Position numbers and translations under genes: made by a program. The notes under the pieces are model-generated. The model worked only from the letters and a program-made list of their open reading frames with translations. It ran no database searches and was not told where the DNA came from. A stretch of 64,000 nt of DNA from JABDMH01 sp965223165 (lineage in GTDB: Bacteria > Bacteroidota > Bacteroidia > Chitinophagales > Saprospiraceae): contig CBDCVQ010000017.1 of NCBI GenBank assembly GCA_965223165.1, positions 93,510-157,509 of the forward strand, given 5' to 3'. This document shows positions 9,517 through 18,419 of this stretch, piece by piece (the stretch's first letter is position 1; each line of letters starts with the position of its first letter).

Positions 9517-10119
9517 ATGGAGAACAGAACCGACGAAGCAAATTCGATTATCAAGAACCATATGATGTGGTCGATGGGAGCAGGTCTCATTCCGATACCG
9601 ATCGCCGACTATTTTGCCGTCAGTGCAATCCAATTGGATATGGTACGGCAACTATGCAATCTCTACGAGGTAAATTACAAGGATACGGAAGGAAAGGCCG
9701 TGATAAGCTCGCTGACTGGATCTCTAATCGCCCGCGTCGGTGCCAGGGGGATCAAACTAATTCCCGGTGTCGGGTCAGTCATAGGCGGGGCCACATTGGC
9801 GGTCCTGTCGGGCGCCTCTACCTACGCGCTGGGGGAGGTTTTCAAAAAGCACTTTCAGACCGGGGGTACATTCCTGGATTTTGACCCCGCTCGCCTCAGC
9901 AAGATGTACGATGAGATGTTTGAAAAGGGTAAAAAATATGCTCGAGAAATGAAGCGGGATCAAGTACGAGCGGAGGCTGAGGAAGTGGAGCTGAAGGCCC
10001 TGGATGAAGAAAAAGAACATATGATGAGCCGCCTGAAGGATCTGGCCAAGCTGAAGGAGGACGGTATGCTCACCGACGAAGAATTTGAAGTGCTAAAGAA
10101 GAAATTAGTCGATTCTTAA
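9517..10119 (+). CDS. DUF697-like membrane-associated protein with C-terminal SHOCT domain
   Basis: A 200-residue protein. Residues 15-110 carry the glycine/alanine-rich hydrophobic pattern of DUF697 (GAGLIPIPIADYFAVSAIQ, then LIPGVGSVIGGATLAVLSG), which includes two probable membrane segments. Residues 130-170 are highly charged and probably helical. Residues 171-198 form a SHOCT motif (LAKLKEDGMLTDEEFEVLKKKL), a short helical hairpin common at the ends of membrane-linked proteins. Function unknown. The 91-residue gene downstream begins two bases after the stop and is probably its partner. Confidence 0.75.
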   Translation: MENRTDEANSIIKNHMMWSMGAGLIPIPIADYFAVSAIQLDMVRQLCNLYEVNYKDTEGKAVISSLTGSLIARVGARGIKLIPGVGSVIGGATLAVLSGASTYALGEVFKKHFQTGGTFLDFDPARLSKMYDEMFEKGKKYAREMKRDQVRAEAEEVELKALDEEKEHMMSRLKDLAKLKEDGMLTDEEFEVLKKKLVDS

Positions 10120-10121
10120 GT

Positions 10122-10397
10122 ATGCGGATCATCGGTGACCTTAAGGATGACACCTGTACCATTACGTTTTTTCAAGCCGGGCAGCGATACATTGCACAAG
10201 TGGAAGATGGCGATGTGACCGTGAGTGTACGGTTTAGCCACGATGAAGTCGCTGGGTTCGATCAACTGAAAGCCCTCACCCGAGATAAAATCTTACCCGA
10301 GGCAAAGCAATGGCTCGCACAGCTCCGCAAGACGCGCTCCAACGCTGTCAAATCCGTGACAACCCAACAGGACGAAGGCTGGACCGAGATCATCTGA
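10122..10397 (+). CDS. Small protein of unknown function
   Basis: A 91-residue soluble protein that I do not recognise. It has no signal peptide or membrane segment. The first 60 residues look like a small beta-rich domain and the remainder is helical and basic (KQWLAQLRKTRSNAVK). It starts two bases after the SHOCT protein and is followed by the convergent tsaD, so it probably forms a two-gene operon with the DUF697-like gene. Codon use looks like that of its neighbours. Confidence 0.65.
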   Translation: MRIIGDLKDDTCTITFFQAGQRYIAQVEDGDVTVSVRFSHDEVAGFDQLKALTRDKILPEAKQWLAQLRKTRSNAVKSVTTQQDEGWTEII

Positions 10398-10446
10398 TTT
10401 CTTGCTTTTACCTATGCTGAGGCAGTAGGGCACCGTCCCAAGGATA

Positions 10447-11457
10447 CTAGGCCTGGTCCCAGGGCAGTCTGGGATCGGGAGCAGCCGTAGGATCGCTAAA
10501 CAGCTTGGCGGCGTACTTGTACTGGGCGGCGCCGGCGATCATAGCGGCATTGTCCGTGCAGAAACTGATCTTGGGGATGAAGACCTGGCAGCCCCAGCCA
10601 GCGGCCACTTCCTGCAGGTGATGGCGCAGACCTCGATTGGCGGAAACACCCCCGGCGACGGCGACTTGCTTGATGCCGGTTTGCTCGACGGCTAGCGCAA
10701 TCTTACTAATCAGGATACGTACGATGGTCTCTTGGACAGACGCACAGAGATCCGGCAATTGGGTCTTTAGGAAGTCGGGATCTTTCTTGGAGTGGTCGCG
10801 GATGAAGTACATGATCGCGGTCTTGAGCCCACTGAAGCTAAAGTCAAGATCGGGGACCTGCGGCTCTGGAAAAGAGAAGACGGGCGTCCCTTCCTTCGCC
10901 AGGCGATCGATGACGGGTCCTGCAGGATAAGGCAGCCCCATCATCTTACCTGCCTTGTCAAATGCTTCGCCGGCGGCATCATCACGGGTCTGACCAATGA
11001 TCTCCATATCGAGATAATCACGTACGACAACCAGCTGGGTGTGACCACCCGATACCGTCAAGCATAGGAAGGGAAAGGTAGGGTAGGGCGCTTCCAGGAA
11101 ATGTGCCAGAATATGGGCCTTCATGTGGTGGACCCCGATCAGCGGGATATGACGGGCCATGGCCAGGCTCTTGGCGAAGGTAAATCCGACCATCAATGAC
11201 CCCATAAGACCTGGCCCTTGGGTGCATGCGATGGCAGAGAGTTGCTGGATGGGTACATCTGCCTTCTCCAGTGCGGCTTGGACAGTAGGAAGAATCAGCT
11301 CATTGTGGGCGCGCGAAGCAACCTCGGGCACCACCCCACCGTACAACTCATGCATGGTCTGACTGGCGACCACGTTGGAGTGTACCTCCCCGTCGGAGAG
11401 CACGGCAGCGGCAGTGTCATCGCAAGAGGATTCAATCGCGAGGATGTGCACGGACAT
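10447..11457 (-). CDS. tsaD: tRNA N6-adenosine threonylcarbamoyltransferase TsaD
   Basis: TsaD transfers the threonylcarbamoyl group to A37 of tRNAs that read ANN codons, acting with TsaB and TsaE. The 336-residue length is standard. It begins with the ASKHA phosphate loop HILAIESSCDDTAAAV, has the metal ligands H111 and H115 in HHMKAH, and carries TVSGGHTQL and AGGVSANRGLR further on. It is complete, transcribed leftward, and separated from the next gene on the right by a 386-base divergent region. Confidence 0.97.
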   Translation of the reverse strand: MSVHILAIESSCDDTAAAVLSDGEVHSNVVASQTMHELYGGVVPEVASRAHNELILPTVQAALEKADVPIQQLSAIACTQGPGLMGSLMVGFTFAKSLAMARHIPLIGVHHMKAHILAHFLEAPYPTFPFLCLTVSGGHTQLVVVRDYLDMEIIGQTRDDAAGEAFDKAGKMMGLPYPAGPVIDRLAKEGTPVFSFPEPQVPDLDFSFSGLKTAIMYFIRDHSKKDPDFLKTQLPDLCASVQETIVRILISKIALAVEQTGIKQVAVAGGVSANRGLRHHLQEVAAGWGCQVFIPKISFCTDNAAMIAGAAQYKYAAKLFSDPTAAPDPRLPWDQA

Positions 11458-11843
11458 CGCGCAAACCTAAGCATTATCGCTCAGATCGCGTCACCTTCAA
11501 GTGATGGTAATCCGGGAGGCTCAAAGGGTGCGTGGCCTAGAGGGGAAGCTCGGCATCGGGCGAACGGCTGAAGTCTTGCGATCGACTTTTGGTCTGTCTG
11601 GGTGAGCTTACTGGGGACAGGATCGGTGACAAGGCTGTTGTGACCGGAACGACTTGTCCATACACCAAATGGCGGGGATGCTGCATCTATAAGGAGTTTA
11701 GGCGGTCAATCTCAAGAAAAACTAGGCCGCTCAGACCACTCGGAGGGCCTTGAAAAAATCATAAGGCGCCGGGTCAATAGTTGCGAGAACTGTTCGAAAA
11801 ATAGTATAATTGTGACGAATCATTTACTTATATCTCCATCTAT
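11458..11843. other. Divergent intergenic region between tsaD and an unknown gene
   Basis: 386 bases without a supportable gene. The right third is AT-rich and holds a promoter-like pair (listed separately). The left two thirds contain no convincing open frame, tRNA or long repeat. Presumably it holds the outward promoters of both flanking genes. Confidence 0.6.
11781..11812 (+). promoter_or_regulatory. Candidate Bacteroidota sigma-A promoter
   Basis: TTG at 11781-11783 and TATAATTG at 11805-11812 (one mismatch to TAnnTTTG) are separated by 21 bases, close to the spacing of the Bacteroidota -33/-7 promoter. The start codon of the downstream gene is 31 bases further on. Confidence 0.4.
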
Positions 11844-12431
11844 ATGAGACTGCTGATAAATCTCGTTTTGGTTGCAATTGCTGCGCTGATGGCCTTTTTG
11901 CTTATCAATTCCATCCGGGAGCCGATCAAATTCAAGGCCGAAAGGGATAAAAGGCAGAATGCAGTGGTGGATAAGCTCCTGGTCATTCGAAAAGCACAGG
12001 AATTTTACCGAGACATCACCGGTGGATCTTTTGCTCCTACCTGGGATACACTCAAGCAAGTGCTAGAGACCGGGCAGTTCAGGAATATCAAGGTGGTTGG
12101 CGACCCAGATGACCCCAATTTTACAGGTGAAATATCATACGATACCACCTACTTTCCGGCAATCGATACCGTGAGGGCACTTGGTATGAATCTGGACTCG
12201 CTGGGCGTGGTACCGTATGGAGATGGAGCCATTTTTGACATACAGGCAGATACCTTGACTTATCAGAGCACCCTGGTAAATGTGGTGGAAGTCTCGACCC
12301 CGATCCGCACGTTTATGGGACCATACGCCGATCCGAGATTCGGCAAGTATGATAACTCATACAATCCCAATGCACTGATCAAGTTTGGAGATATGAACAA
12401 ACCCAATCTTTCAGGTAACTGGGAAAGGTAG
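11844..12431 (+). CDS. Membrane-anchored protein of unknown function
   Basis: A 195-residue protein with one N-terminal membrane helix (residues 3-22) followed by a charged segment and an exported domain. The pattern of an N-terminal helix, a charged helical stretch (KLLVIRKAQEFYRDITG) and the segment GDPDDPNF resembles a conserved Bacteroidota protein that I know only as hypothetical. A pseudopilin-like topology is possible but there is no prepilin cleavage motif. It lies 52 bases upstream of the DUF3822 gene on the same strand and may be co-transcribed with it. Confidence 0.65.
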   Translation: MRLLINLVLVAIAALMAFLLINSIREPIKFKAERDKRQNAVVDKLLVIRKAQEFYRDITGGSFAPTWDTLKQVLETGQFRNIKVVGDPDDPNFTGEISYDTTYFPAIDTVRALGMNLDSLGVVPYGDGAIFDIQADTLTYQSTLVNVVEVSTPIRTFMGPYADPRFGKYDNSYNPNALIKFGDMNKPNLSGNWER

Positions 12432-12483
12432 GCCGCTGGACGACATAAAGAACATACCAAATGAACTGTCTATTCTGCTTAGA

Positions 12484-13260
12484 ATGGACAGTTTTGCTTT
12501 TGTCATCATCGATGACGCCAATATCGTCTCCACCTACAAGTCGGTACCTTTTCAGACCAAGTATCATCACTTCAAGAATGTAGATCCAGTGGAGATCCTG
12601 GCCATCATCCAGGGAAATAATCTCCGATCCAATCGATTTGAGAAAGTCAATATTTCCCTGGATCACGAGGCATTTACCTATGTGCCTGCCAATGCGTATG
12701 ATCCAACCTCCTGGCTGGATTACCTGGCCTTTGTGAGTTCGGGAGTCAAGAAAGATGATGTGGCGGCGTCCCGGAAACGAGACGATATGGTCTGTGTGTA
12801 CACATTCCCCCTTCCGATCCGAAAACTCTTCTCGACCCTCTACCCAACCTCGCAGGTCAGTCATCTGACTGAGTCATTGATCGGTTTCCTGCAGGCGGAG
12901 GTAGGGCAGGACCCGACCATATTTGTACTCATGCATGGCGAGGATGCGTACGTCATCATCTTCGAGGATCACTCTATGACGCTGATCAATCGCTATCACG
13001 CGCCCACCGCCAAAGACCGCCTCTACTACATTCTCCTGGCTTGCAAACATCGTCGACTCAATCCGCGCAAGGTCAACATCAAGATCTCTGGCGATCAAGA
13101 CGACTCCCATGAGCTGCAAGAAGAGCTGCGCAAGTTCTTTATCCATGTGACCGCCATCGAGTGGAGAAACGGATGGAGATTGCCCCTGTCAGTCAAGGAT
13201 CCCTTGGAGCTTTTCGAATTCTACTGCATGCATCATGCGGATCATCGGCGGACAGTTTAA
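12484..13260 (+). CDS. DUF3822 family protein
   Basis: A 258-residue cytoplasmic protein of DUF3822, a Bacteroidota family with an actin-like ATPase feel (VLMHGEDAYVIIFEDHSMTLINRY; KVNIKISGD) and no known function. It overlaps the start of rsmD by 26 bases, an arrangement I recognise from other Bacteroidota. The frame is open upstream to base 12397 and reads a plausible family N terminus (NELSILLRMDSFAF) before the first ATG. No ATG, GTG or TTG lies in that upstream stretch, so the ATG at 12484 is given, but the true start is uncertain. Confidence 0.83.
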   Translation: MDSFAFVIIDDANIVSTYKSVPFQTKYHHFKNVDPVEILAIIQGNNLRSNRFEKVNISLDHEAFTYVPANAYDPTSWLDYLAFVSSGVKKDDVAASRKRDDMVCVYTFPLPIRKLFSTLYPTSQVSHLTESLIGFLQAEVGQDPTIFVLMHGEDAYVIIFEDHSMTLINRYHAPTAKDRLYYILLACKHRRLNPRKVNIKISGDQDDSHELQEELRKFFIHVTAIEWRNGWRLPLSVKDPLELFEFYCMHHADHRRTV

Positions 13261-13795
13261 GGGACGTAGGTTTTATCCTCCAGCCAAAAACTGGCCCACC
13301 CGTCCGACGACCGATTTCTCTAAGGAGGGACTCTTTAATATCCTGCAGAATCGATTGGACTTTGCGGCGGTCAAGATGCTGGATCTCTTCGGAGGTACGG
13401 GCAACCACACCTACGAGGCAATCTCACGGGGTTGCACTGACGTGACCTACGTAGATAAACATGGGCCTTGCATTAAATTTGTCAAAGACGTATGTGAGAA
13501 ACTAGACATCGAAGCATATGTCCGCATAAAGCGCATGGACGTAGCACAGTTCATCGCATCGTCTACCGGACCGTACGACTATATCTTCGCCGGGCCTCCC
13601 TATCCGCTGCCGTGGCTGGACGAAATTCCGGATCGCATTTTTGCAAAGGAACTCCTGGCACCGGAGGGCCTCTTCGTCTTGGAACACAATGATCATCACG
13701 ACTTTCAGCAGCATCCCCACTTTGAGGACGTGCGGTCTTATGGTGGAACCCTATTCAGCTTTTTCTCCCGATCAGTGGCGACCACGGACCAATAG
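13235..13795 (+). CDS. rsmD: RsmD-type 16S rRNA (guanine-N2)-methyltransferase
   Basis: A 186-residue Rossmann-fold methyltransferase. RsmD methylates G966 of 16S rRNA on the small ribosomal subunit. The opening MRIIGGQFKGRRF and the downstream RPTTDFSKEGLFNIL are typical. SAM-binding motif I is DLFGGTG at residues 50-56. The catalytic motif IV is normally (D/N)PPY but reads AGPPY here, with glycine at residue 120 (codon 13592-13594). The gene overlaps DUF3822 upstream and is followed by argS. The family call is secure; full activity is less so because of the motif change. Confidence 0.9.
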   Translation: MRIIGGQFKGRRFYPPAKNWPTRPTTDFSKEGLFNILQNRLDFAAVKMLDLFGGTGNHTYEAISRGCTDVTYVDKHGPCIKFVKDVCEKLDIEAYVRIKRMDVAQFIASSTGPYDYIFAGPPYPLPWLDEIPDRIFAKELLAPEGLFVLEHNDHHDFQQHPHFEDVRSYGGTLFSFFSRSVATTDQ

Positions 13796-13802
13796 CTTTC
13801 AG

Positions 13803-13810
13803 TATTTTTG
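13803..13810 (+). promoter_or_regulatory. TAnnTTTG-type -7 element before argS
   Basis: TATTTTTG fits the Bacteroidota -7 consensus TAnnTTTG and lies 22 bases before the proposed TTG start of argS, just after the rsmD stop. No clear -33 element is visible. Confidence 0.35.
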
Positions 13811-13832
13811 TGCCCCTACAAAAACAGATAAG

Positions 13833-15683
13833 TTGACGGAGACGATTTCGATCACGGACAAACTGAAGGCAGAAACCATGCAGTGGCTGTCCAACCAGGT
13901 GGAGCAGTCGGTCTCACCACAACAGATTGTGGTGACACCCACCCGCAAAGAACATGATGGGGACTTGACATTGGTCGTCTTTCCTTTAGCAAAGATATTG
14001 CGCCAGAAGCCTGCGGACATCGCTGAGGCGGCCGGTCAGCATCTGTCTGCCGCGGTCGAGGAGGTGTCGAGGTACAGTGTCGTGCAGGGATTCCTGAATT
14101 TGACTTTGGATGACCAGTACTGGTCGCAGTTTCTCCAGGACGTGGTGGCGGATACCCGATATGGCGAAGCCCCCAAGAACGGTGAAAAGCTAATGATCGA
14201 GTTTTCTTCACCGAATACCAACAAGCCGCTGCATCTGGGGCACATACGGAATATCTTGCTGGGCTGGTCGAGTTCCAACATCGCCGAAGCCGCCGGCTAT
14301 GAAGTCGTCAAGGTGCAGGTGATCAATGATCGGGGTATTGCCATCTGCAAGAGCATGGTCGCTTGGCAAGAATTTGCAGATGGGGCCACTCCGACCTCTA
14401 CGCAAACAAAAGGAGATCATTTTGTGGGCTCTTACTACCTCGCCTTTGAGCAGGCCTTTGTCAAGGAATATGCGCAATGGCAGGAAGGCGCCGGGCAGGC
14501 GGTGCTGGCTGACAAGCGTCGCGCTAATCAGTCCGATGAGGAGTTCTTTGCTGCCTATAGAAATACCTACTTCAACGAGCACAGCAGCCTGGGTGGCAAG
14601 GCTAAGCAGATGCTGATGCGCTGGGAGCAGGAAGACCCGGCGGCGCGAGCGCTGTGGTCGCAGATGAATGGATGGGTATACGAGGGTTTTGAACGTACGT
14701 ACGACCGGCTCGGGGTCAGCTTTGACAAGCTCTACTACGAATCCGATACCTGGTTGCTTGGGCGTCAAGTGGTGATGCAAGGACTGGAGTCCGGCCAGTT
14801 TATTCGTAAGGAGGATGGATCCGTATGGGTAGATCTGAGTGACGCCGGCATGGACGAGAAGATATTGCTGCGCTCGGACGGAACCGCCGTGTACATGACC
14901 CAAGATCTGGGCACGGCCATGGAACGATATCGAGACTACGGTATCGACAAAATGGTGTATGTGGTCGGAGACGAGCAGATCTACCATTTCAAGGTACTGT
15001 TTGAGATCTTGAAGCGACTGGGCGAACCCTACGCAGATGGACTTTACCATCTCTCTTATGGCATGGTTGATCTGCCGACAGGCAAGATGAAAACACGCGA
15101 AGGGACCGTCGTGGATGCCGATGTCCTCATGGATGAGGTAATCGCCAAGGCCTTGGAGCTGTCGACAGAAAAGGGCGAGTTGGACGATGTCGAGGCAGAG
15201 GAGCGTCAGGAAATCGCTCGCAAAATAGGCATGGCAGCGTTGAAGTTTTTTATACTGAAGGTCAATGCCAAGAAACGCATGCTGTTTGATCCGGAAGCCA
15301 GTGTCGATATGCAGGGACAGACCGGGCCTTACATCCAAAATGCGTACGTACGGATCCGGTCGGTATTGCGAAAGGCGACAGACCCGGTCGCGGATCCGGC
15401 CCCCTATGGGCTCATTGAGGAGCAGGAGAAGCAGTTGCTACGTCAACTGCATACCTATCCCGACATCATCGTCCGGGCCGTCGAAGAGTACGATCCGAGT
15501 GGTTTGGCCAATTATTGCTACGACCTGGCTAAATCGTACCATCGCTTTTATCATGATCTGCCCATCCTCACTGCCAATCAGCCGGGGGCGATTGTGTTTC
15601 GATCCAACCTGAGTCGGGCTGTTGCTCAGGTACTTAAACATGGCATGTCGCTGCTGGGCATCGAGATGCCTGAACGTATGTAA
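13833..15683 (+). CDS. argS: Arginyl-tRNA synthetase
   Basis: Class I aminoacyl-tRNA synthetase that charges tRNA-Arg. The N-terminal additional domain reads IVVTPTRKEHDGDLTLVVFP. The HIGH-type signature is PNTNKPLHLGHIRN, and GKMKTREGTVV stands at the KMSKS position. The C-terminal anticodon-binding domain ends the protein. The frame is open back to 13641 inside rsmD, but that extension is antisensible as protein. The TTG at 13833 gives the expected short N terminus and follows a promoter-like element. The ATG at 13878 is the alternative. The result is 616 residues, near the family norm. Confidence 0.93.
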   Translation: MTETISITDKLKAETMQWLSNQVEQSVSPQQIVVTPTRKEHDGDLTLVVFPLAKILRQKPADIAEAAGQHLSAAVEEVSRYSVVQGFLNLTLDDQYWSQFLQDVVADTRYGEAPKNGEKLMIEFSSPNTNKPLHLGHIRNILLGWSSSNIAEAAGYEVVKVQVINDRGIAICKSMVAWQEFADGATPTSTQTKGDHFVGSYYLAFEQAFVKEYAQWQEGAGQAVLADKRRANQSDEEFFAAYRNTYFNEHSSLGGKAKQMLMRWEQEDPAARALWSQMNGWVYEGFERTYDRLGVSFDKLYYESDTWLLGRQVVMQGLESGQFIRKEDGSVWVDLSDAGMDEKILLRSDGTAVYMTQDLGTAMERYRDYGIDKMVYVVGDEQIYHFKVLFEILKRLGEPYADGLYHLSYGMVDLPTGKMKTREGTVVDADVLMDEVIAKALELSTEKGELDDVEAEERQEIARKIGMAALKFFILKVNAKKRMLFDPEASVDMQGQTGPYIQNAYVRIRSVLRKATDPVADPAPYGLIEEQEKQLLRQLHTYPDIIVRAVEEYDPSGLANYCYDLAKSYHRFYHDLPILTANQPGAIVFRSNLSRAVAQVLKHGMSLLGIEMPERM

Positions 15684-15692
15684 TCTAAGCAC

Positions 15693-17372
15693 ATGAGTAC
15701 AACCGAGCAGAAATCACTGCACTTCATAGAGGAGTTTATCGAGGAGGACCTCGCCAACAAGGGCACGGACTGGCAAGTGCACACCAGATTTCCGCCAGAG
15801 CCCAATGGTTATCTACATATCGGACATGCCAAGTCCATCTGCCTCAACTTTGGGCTGGCAGAGAAGTACCAGGGGACGTGCAATCTGCGCTTTGACGACA
15901 CCAATCCCGTGACCGAAGACACCGAATACGTAGAAAGCATCAAGCGCGATATCAGGTGGCTGGGATTTGACTGGGAAGATCGCGAGTACTATGCCTCTGA
16001 CTATTTTGAGACCCTCTACGAGTACGCGGTCCATCTCATCGACAAGGGTTTGGCCTATGTGGATGATTCTACATCAGAAGAGATCGGAGAAATGAAAGGG
16101 ACACCTACGACGGCGGGTACAGAGAGTCCTTTCCGGAATCGCAGCATCGAGGAGAATCTAGATCTTTTTGGGCGGATGCGTGCGGGAGAATTTCCCGATG
16201 GCAGTAAGGTCCTCCGGGCAAAAATCGATATGACCTCCCCCAATATGCACATGCGTGACCCCGTGATGTATCGCATCAAGCGGGCGCCACATCATCGCAC
16301 TGGAGATCAGTGGTGCATCTACCCCATGTACGACTTTGCCCATGGGCAGTCGGATTCGATCGAAAACATCACCTACTCGCTCTGCACGCTCGAGTTTGAA
16401 AACCATCGCCCCCTTTACGACTGGTACATCCGCGAACTGGGCATTTTTCCCAGCAGGCAGATCGAATTTGCCAGGCTCAACGTGGAGTACATGATCACCA
16501 GCAAGCGCAGGTTACTTCGATTGGTGGAGGAGGGTGTCGTCAAGGGGTGGGATGATCCCCGCATGCCCACGATCGCAGGGCTGCGTCGGCGGGGTTACAC
16601 GCCGGCCGCCATTAGAAACTTCTGTGATCGTGTCGGCATAGCTAAGCGAGACAATGTGATCGAATATGCCTTGCTGGAGTTTTGCGCCCGAGAGGATCTC
16701 AACCAAAGGGCGAATCGGGTCATGGTGGTGCTGGACCCGGTGAAGCTAGTCATCGAGAATTATCCGGAAAGGCAGTTTGAGGATCTACCTGCCGAAAACA
16801 ACCCCGAAGATCCCGATGCGGGCAGTCGCATGCTCCCGTTTGGCCGAGAGCTGTACATTGATCGACGCGATTGGATGGAAGATCCTCCCAAGAAGTATTT
16901 CCGGCTGGGACCAGATCGCACTGTGCGTCTGAAACACGCCTACATCATTCATTGTCATGACTTTGTCAAGGACGAGGCGGGGGAAATCCAGGAGATCCGC
17001 TGCACCTATTATCCGGACTCCAAGAGTGGTAGCGATACCTCGGGCATCAAGGCCAAGGGCACGCTACACTGGGTGTCCGTCCCACATGCGGGCACGGGAG
17101 AGGTGCGGCTCTACGAAAATCTCTTTACCGAGCCAGATCCCACCGCAGATCCTGACAAAGACTATCTCGAGTTCCTCAACCATGACTCTTTGGTCACCGT
17201 GACTGGAGCGGCATTCGAACCTTCATTGCTGCAGGTGCAACCCGAACAGCACTATCAATTTCTGCGGGTGGGTTATTTTGTGACGGATCCCGACTCAAAG
17301 CCGGGGCATCCGGTCTTCAATCGCATCGTCGGCCTCCGGGATTCTTGGGGCAAGAAAGCGGTGCGGAAGTAG
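15693..17372 (+). CDS. glnS: Glutaminyl-tRNA synthetase
   Basis: Class I synthetase that charges tRNA-Gln directly. The 559-residue length matches GlnRS. The HIGH motif is at residues 42-45 (PEPNGYLHIGHAKS). The KMSKS counterpart is MITSKRRL starting at M267. The downstream WDDPRMPTIAGLRRRGYTP and the C-terminal beta-barrel anticodon domain are present. GluRS is excluded by the GlnRS-specific NLRFDDTNP and LEFENHRPLYDWY blocks. It starts ten bases after argS, so the two synthetase genes are probably co-transcribed. A bidirectional hairpin follows. Confidence 0.96.
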   Translation: MSTTEQKSLHFIEEFIEEDLANKGTDWQVHTRFPPEPNGYLHIGHAKSICLNFGLAEKYQGTCNLRFDDTNPVTEDTEYVESIKRDIRWLGFDWEDREYYASDYFETLYEYAVHLIDKGLAYVDDSTSEEIGEMKGTPTTAGTESPFRNRSIEENLDLFGRMRAGEFPDGSKVLRAKIDMTSPNMHMRDPVMYRIKRAPHHRTGDQWCIYPMYDFAHGQSDSIENITYSLCTLEFENHRPLYDWYIRELGIFPSRQIEFARLNVEYMITSKRRLLRLVEEGVVKGWDDPRMPTIAGLRRRGYTPAAIRNFCDRVGIAKRDNVIEYALLEFCAREDLNQRANRVMVVLDPVKLVIENYPERQFEDLPAENNPEDPDAGSRMLPFGRELYIDRRDWMEDPPKKYFRLGPDRTVRLKHAYIIHCHDFVKDEAGEIQEIRCTYYPDSKSGSDTSGIKAKGTLHWVSVPHAGTGEVRLYENLFTEPDPTADPDKDYLEFLNHDSLVTVTGAAFEPSLLQVQPEQHYQFLRVGYFVTDPDSKPGHPVFNRIVGLRDSWGKKAVRK

Positions 17373-17498
17373 TGCCGCGGATTGAAGACGTCGACCAAGG
17401 CCAGTTCTTCGCCAGCACGGGACGCCTAAGGCTTTCTTGGTGCATCTTGAAGTAGTCCCTGATACTTAAGGAGGGCAGAAGTTGCCCATAAGCTCAAA

Positions 17499-17527
17499 AA
17501 AGGCGGCCCTGCGATAAAGCCGCCTTT
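17499..17527. terminator. Bidirectional terminator between glnS and a lipoprotein gene
   Basis: AAAGGCGGC and GCCGCCTTT form a perfect nine-base stem with an eleven-base loop. It lies between two convergent genes. The run of T beyond the stem is on the minus-strand side, so it best fits termination of the leftward lipoprotein gene while also serving glnS. Confidence 0.8.
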
Positions 17528-17552
17528 GTTGCGTGGTAAATGGGAGGGCGAT

Positions 17553-18419
17553 CTACCGCTTCCAGAATGGTCTTAGGTTGATTTCGTGGCTGGATCCATC
17601 GGGTAGCGTCACCATGGCTGCATTGTTGCAGCGACCATCTCCAAAGTCGATCGATCGAGTTTCGCCATTTTTGGTGACTTCCTTGACGCCGGAGGTGATC
17701 CAAAAGCAATTCTCCTTCTTGGTGAGCGGCTCGATGATCTCCGCGCTGAAGCTGTCCCCTTGCCGGTTGGTGCCACTTGAGTTGCCCTCCACCGAGACGG
17801 TGCCCTTAAATCGTACGATTCGTTTCTTCCATTGGCCGGCATGGCGGTATCGCACAAATTGCGTGCTCTTGGATACCTGGTGGTCCGCTGCCCATGCGGC
17901 CGTAGTCCCGTCAGGAAATTCGATCGATAGATCTACCGTCTTGTGAATGGTAATGATGCCGTCTTCGTCGATGCCGAGGTTTTCCCAGTTCTTGGATCCC
18001 TGTACAGCGGCTCCGTCTACGGTATACTCTTCAAAGGTGACAGATCTGGTGGCACCCTGGTGGTGCAGCGAATCGGAGAGGACGATGATGATCTTGCCGG
18101 CGTGCACTCGACCCTTGGGCCCGGTACAACCCTCGCCAAAATCAATGGTAATCGTGTTGGGGAAGATCCCCTTTTCATTTTCAGCCGAGATGGTGGCACA
18201 ATCGCGTAAGGTCATGGCCGTCGAGGGTGGTGGAGGAGCTAGGGTTGCTTCATCGGCCTGCTGCTCAATATCCATGGTGAGATCCTGCAGGTACGCCAGT
18301 TCCATCACATCGGAGAGATCCGCCTGGTAGGCTTCGGTGAGGGATGGATCTTTGTCACAGGCGACCAGTAAGAGGCCGATGGCTACCATCCATAATCCCG
18401 CTACATTTAACTTTTTCAT
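17553..18419 (-). CDS. Lipoprotein of unknown function
   Basis: A 288-residue exported lipoprotein. Translation from the ATG at 18419 gives MKKLNVAGLW, a hydrophobic stretch and the lipobox LLVAC with C21 as the lipidated residue. The longer open frame to 18506 would bury that signal. The mature part begins with a low-complexity PPPPS linker, then a beta-rich region with paired motifs around cysteines (TIDFGEGCTG and SIDFGDGRCNN) that look like two copies of a similar unit. I do not recognise a catalytic domain. Related proteins are known in Bacteroidota only as hypothetical. Confidence 0.8.
   Translation of the reverse strand: MKKLNVAGLWMVAIGLLLVACDKDPSLTEAYQADLSDVMELAYLQDLTMDIEQQADEATLAPPPPSTAMTLRDCATISAENEKGIFPNTITIDFGEGCTGPKGRVHAGKIIIVLSDSLHHQGATRSVTFEEYTVDGAAVQGSKNWENLGIDEDGIITIHKTVDLSIEFPDGTTAAWAADHQVSKSTQFVRYRHAGQWKKRIVRFKGTVSVEGNSSGTNRQGDSFSAEIIEPLTKKENCFWITSGVKEVTKNGETRSIDFGDGRCNNAAMVTLPDGSSHEINLRPFWKR

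Noticed and set aside
14208..15338. Long open frame of 376 codons on the minus strand
   Set aside because: It is exactly antisense to argS, has no recognisable domain, and its composition (many His, Gln, Leu) is typical of a shadow frame in this codon usage.
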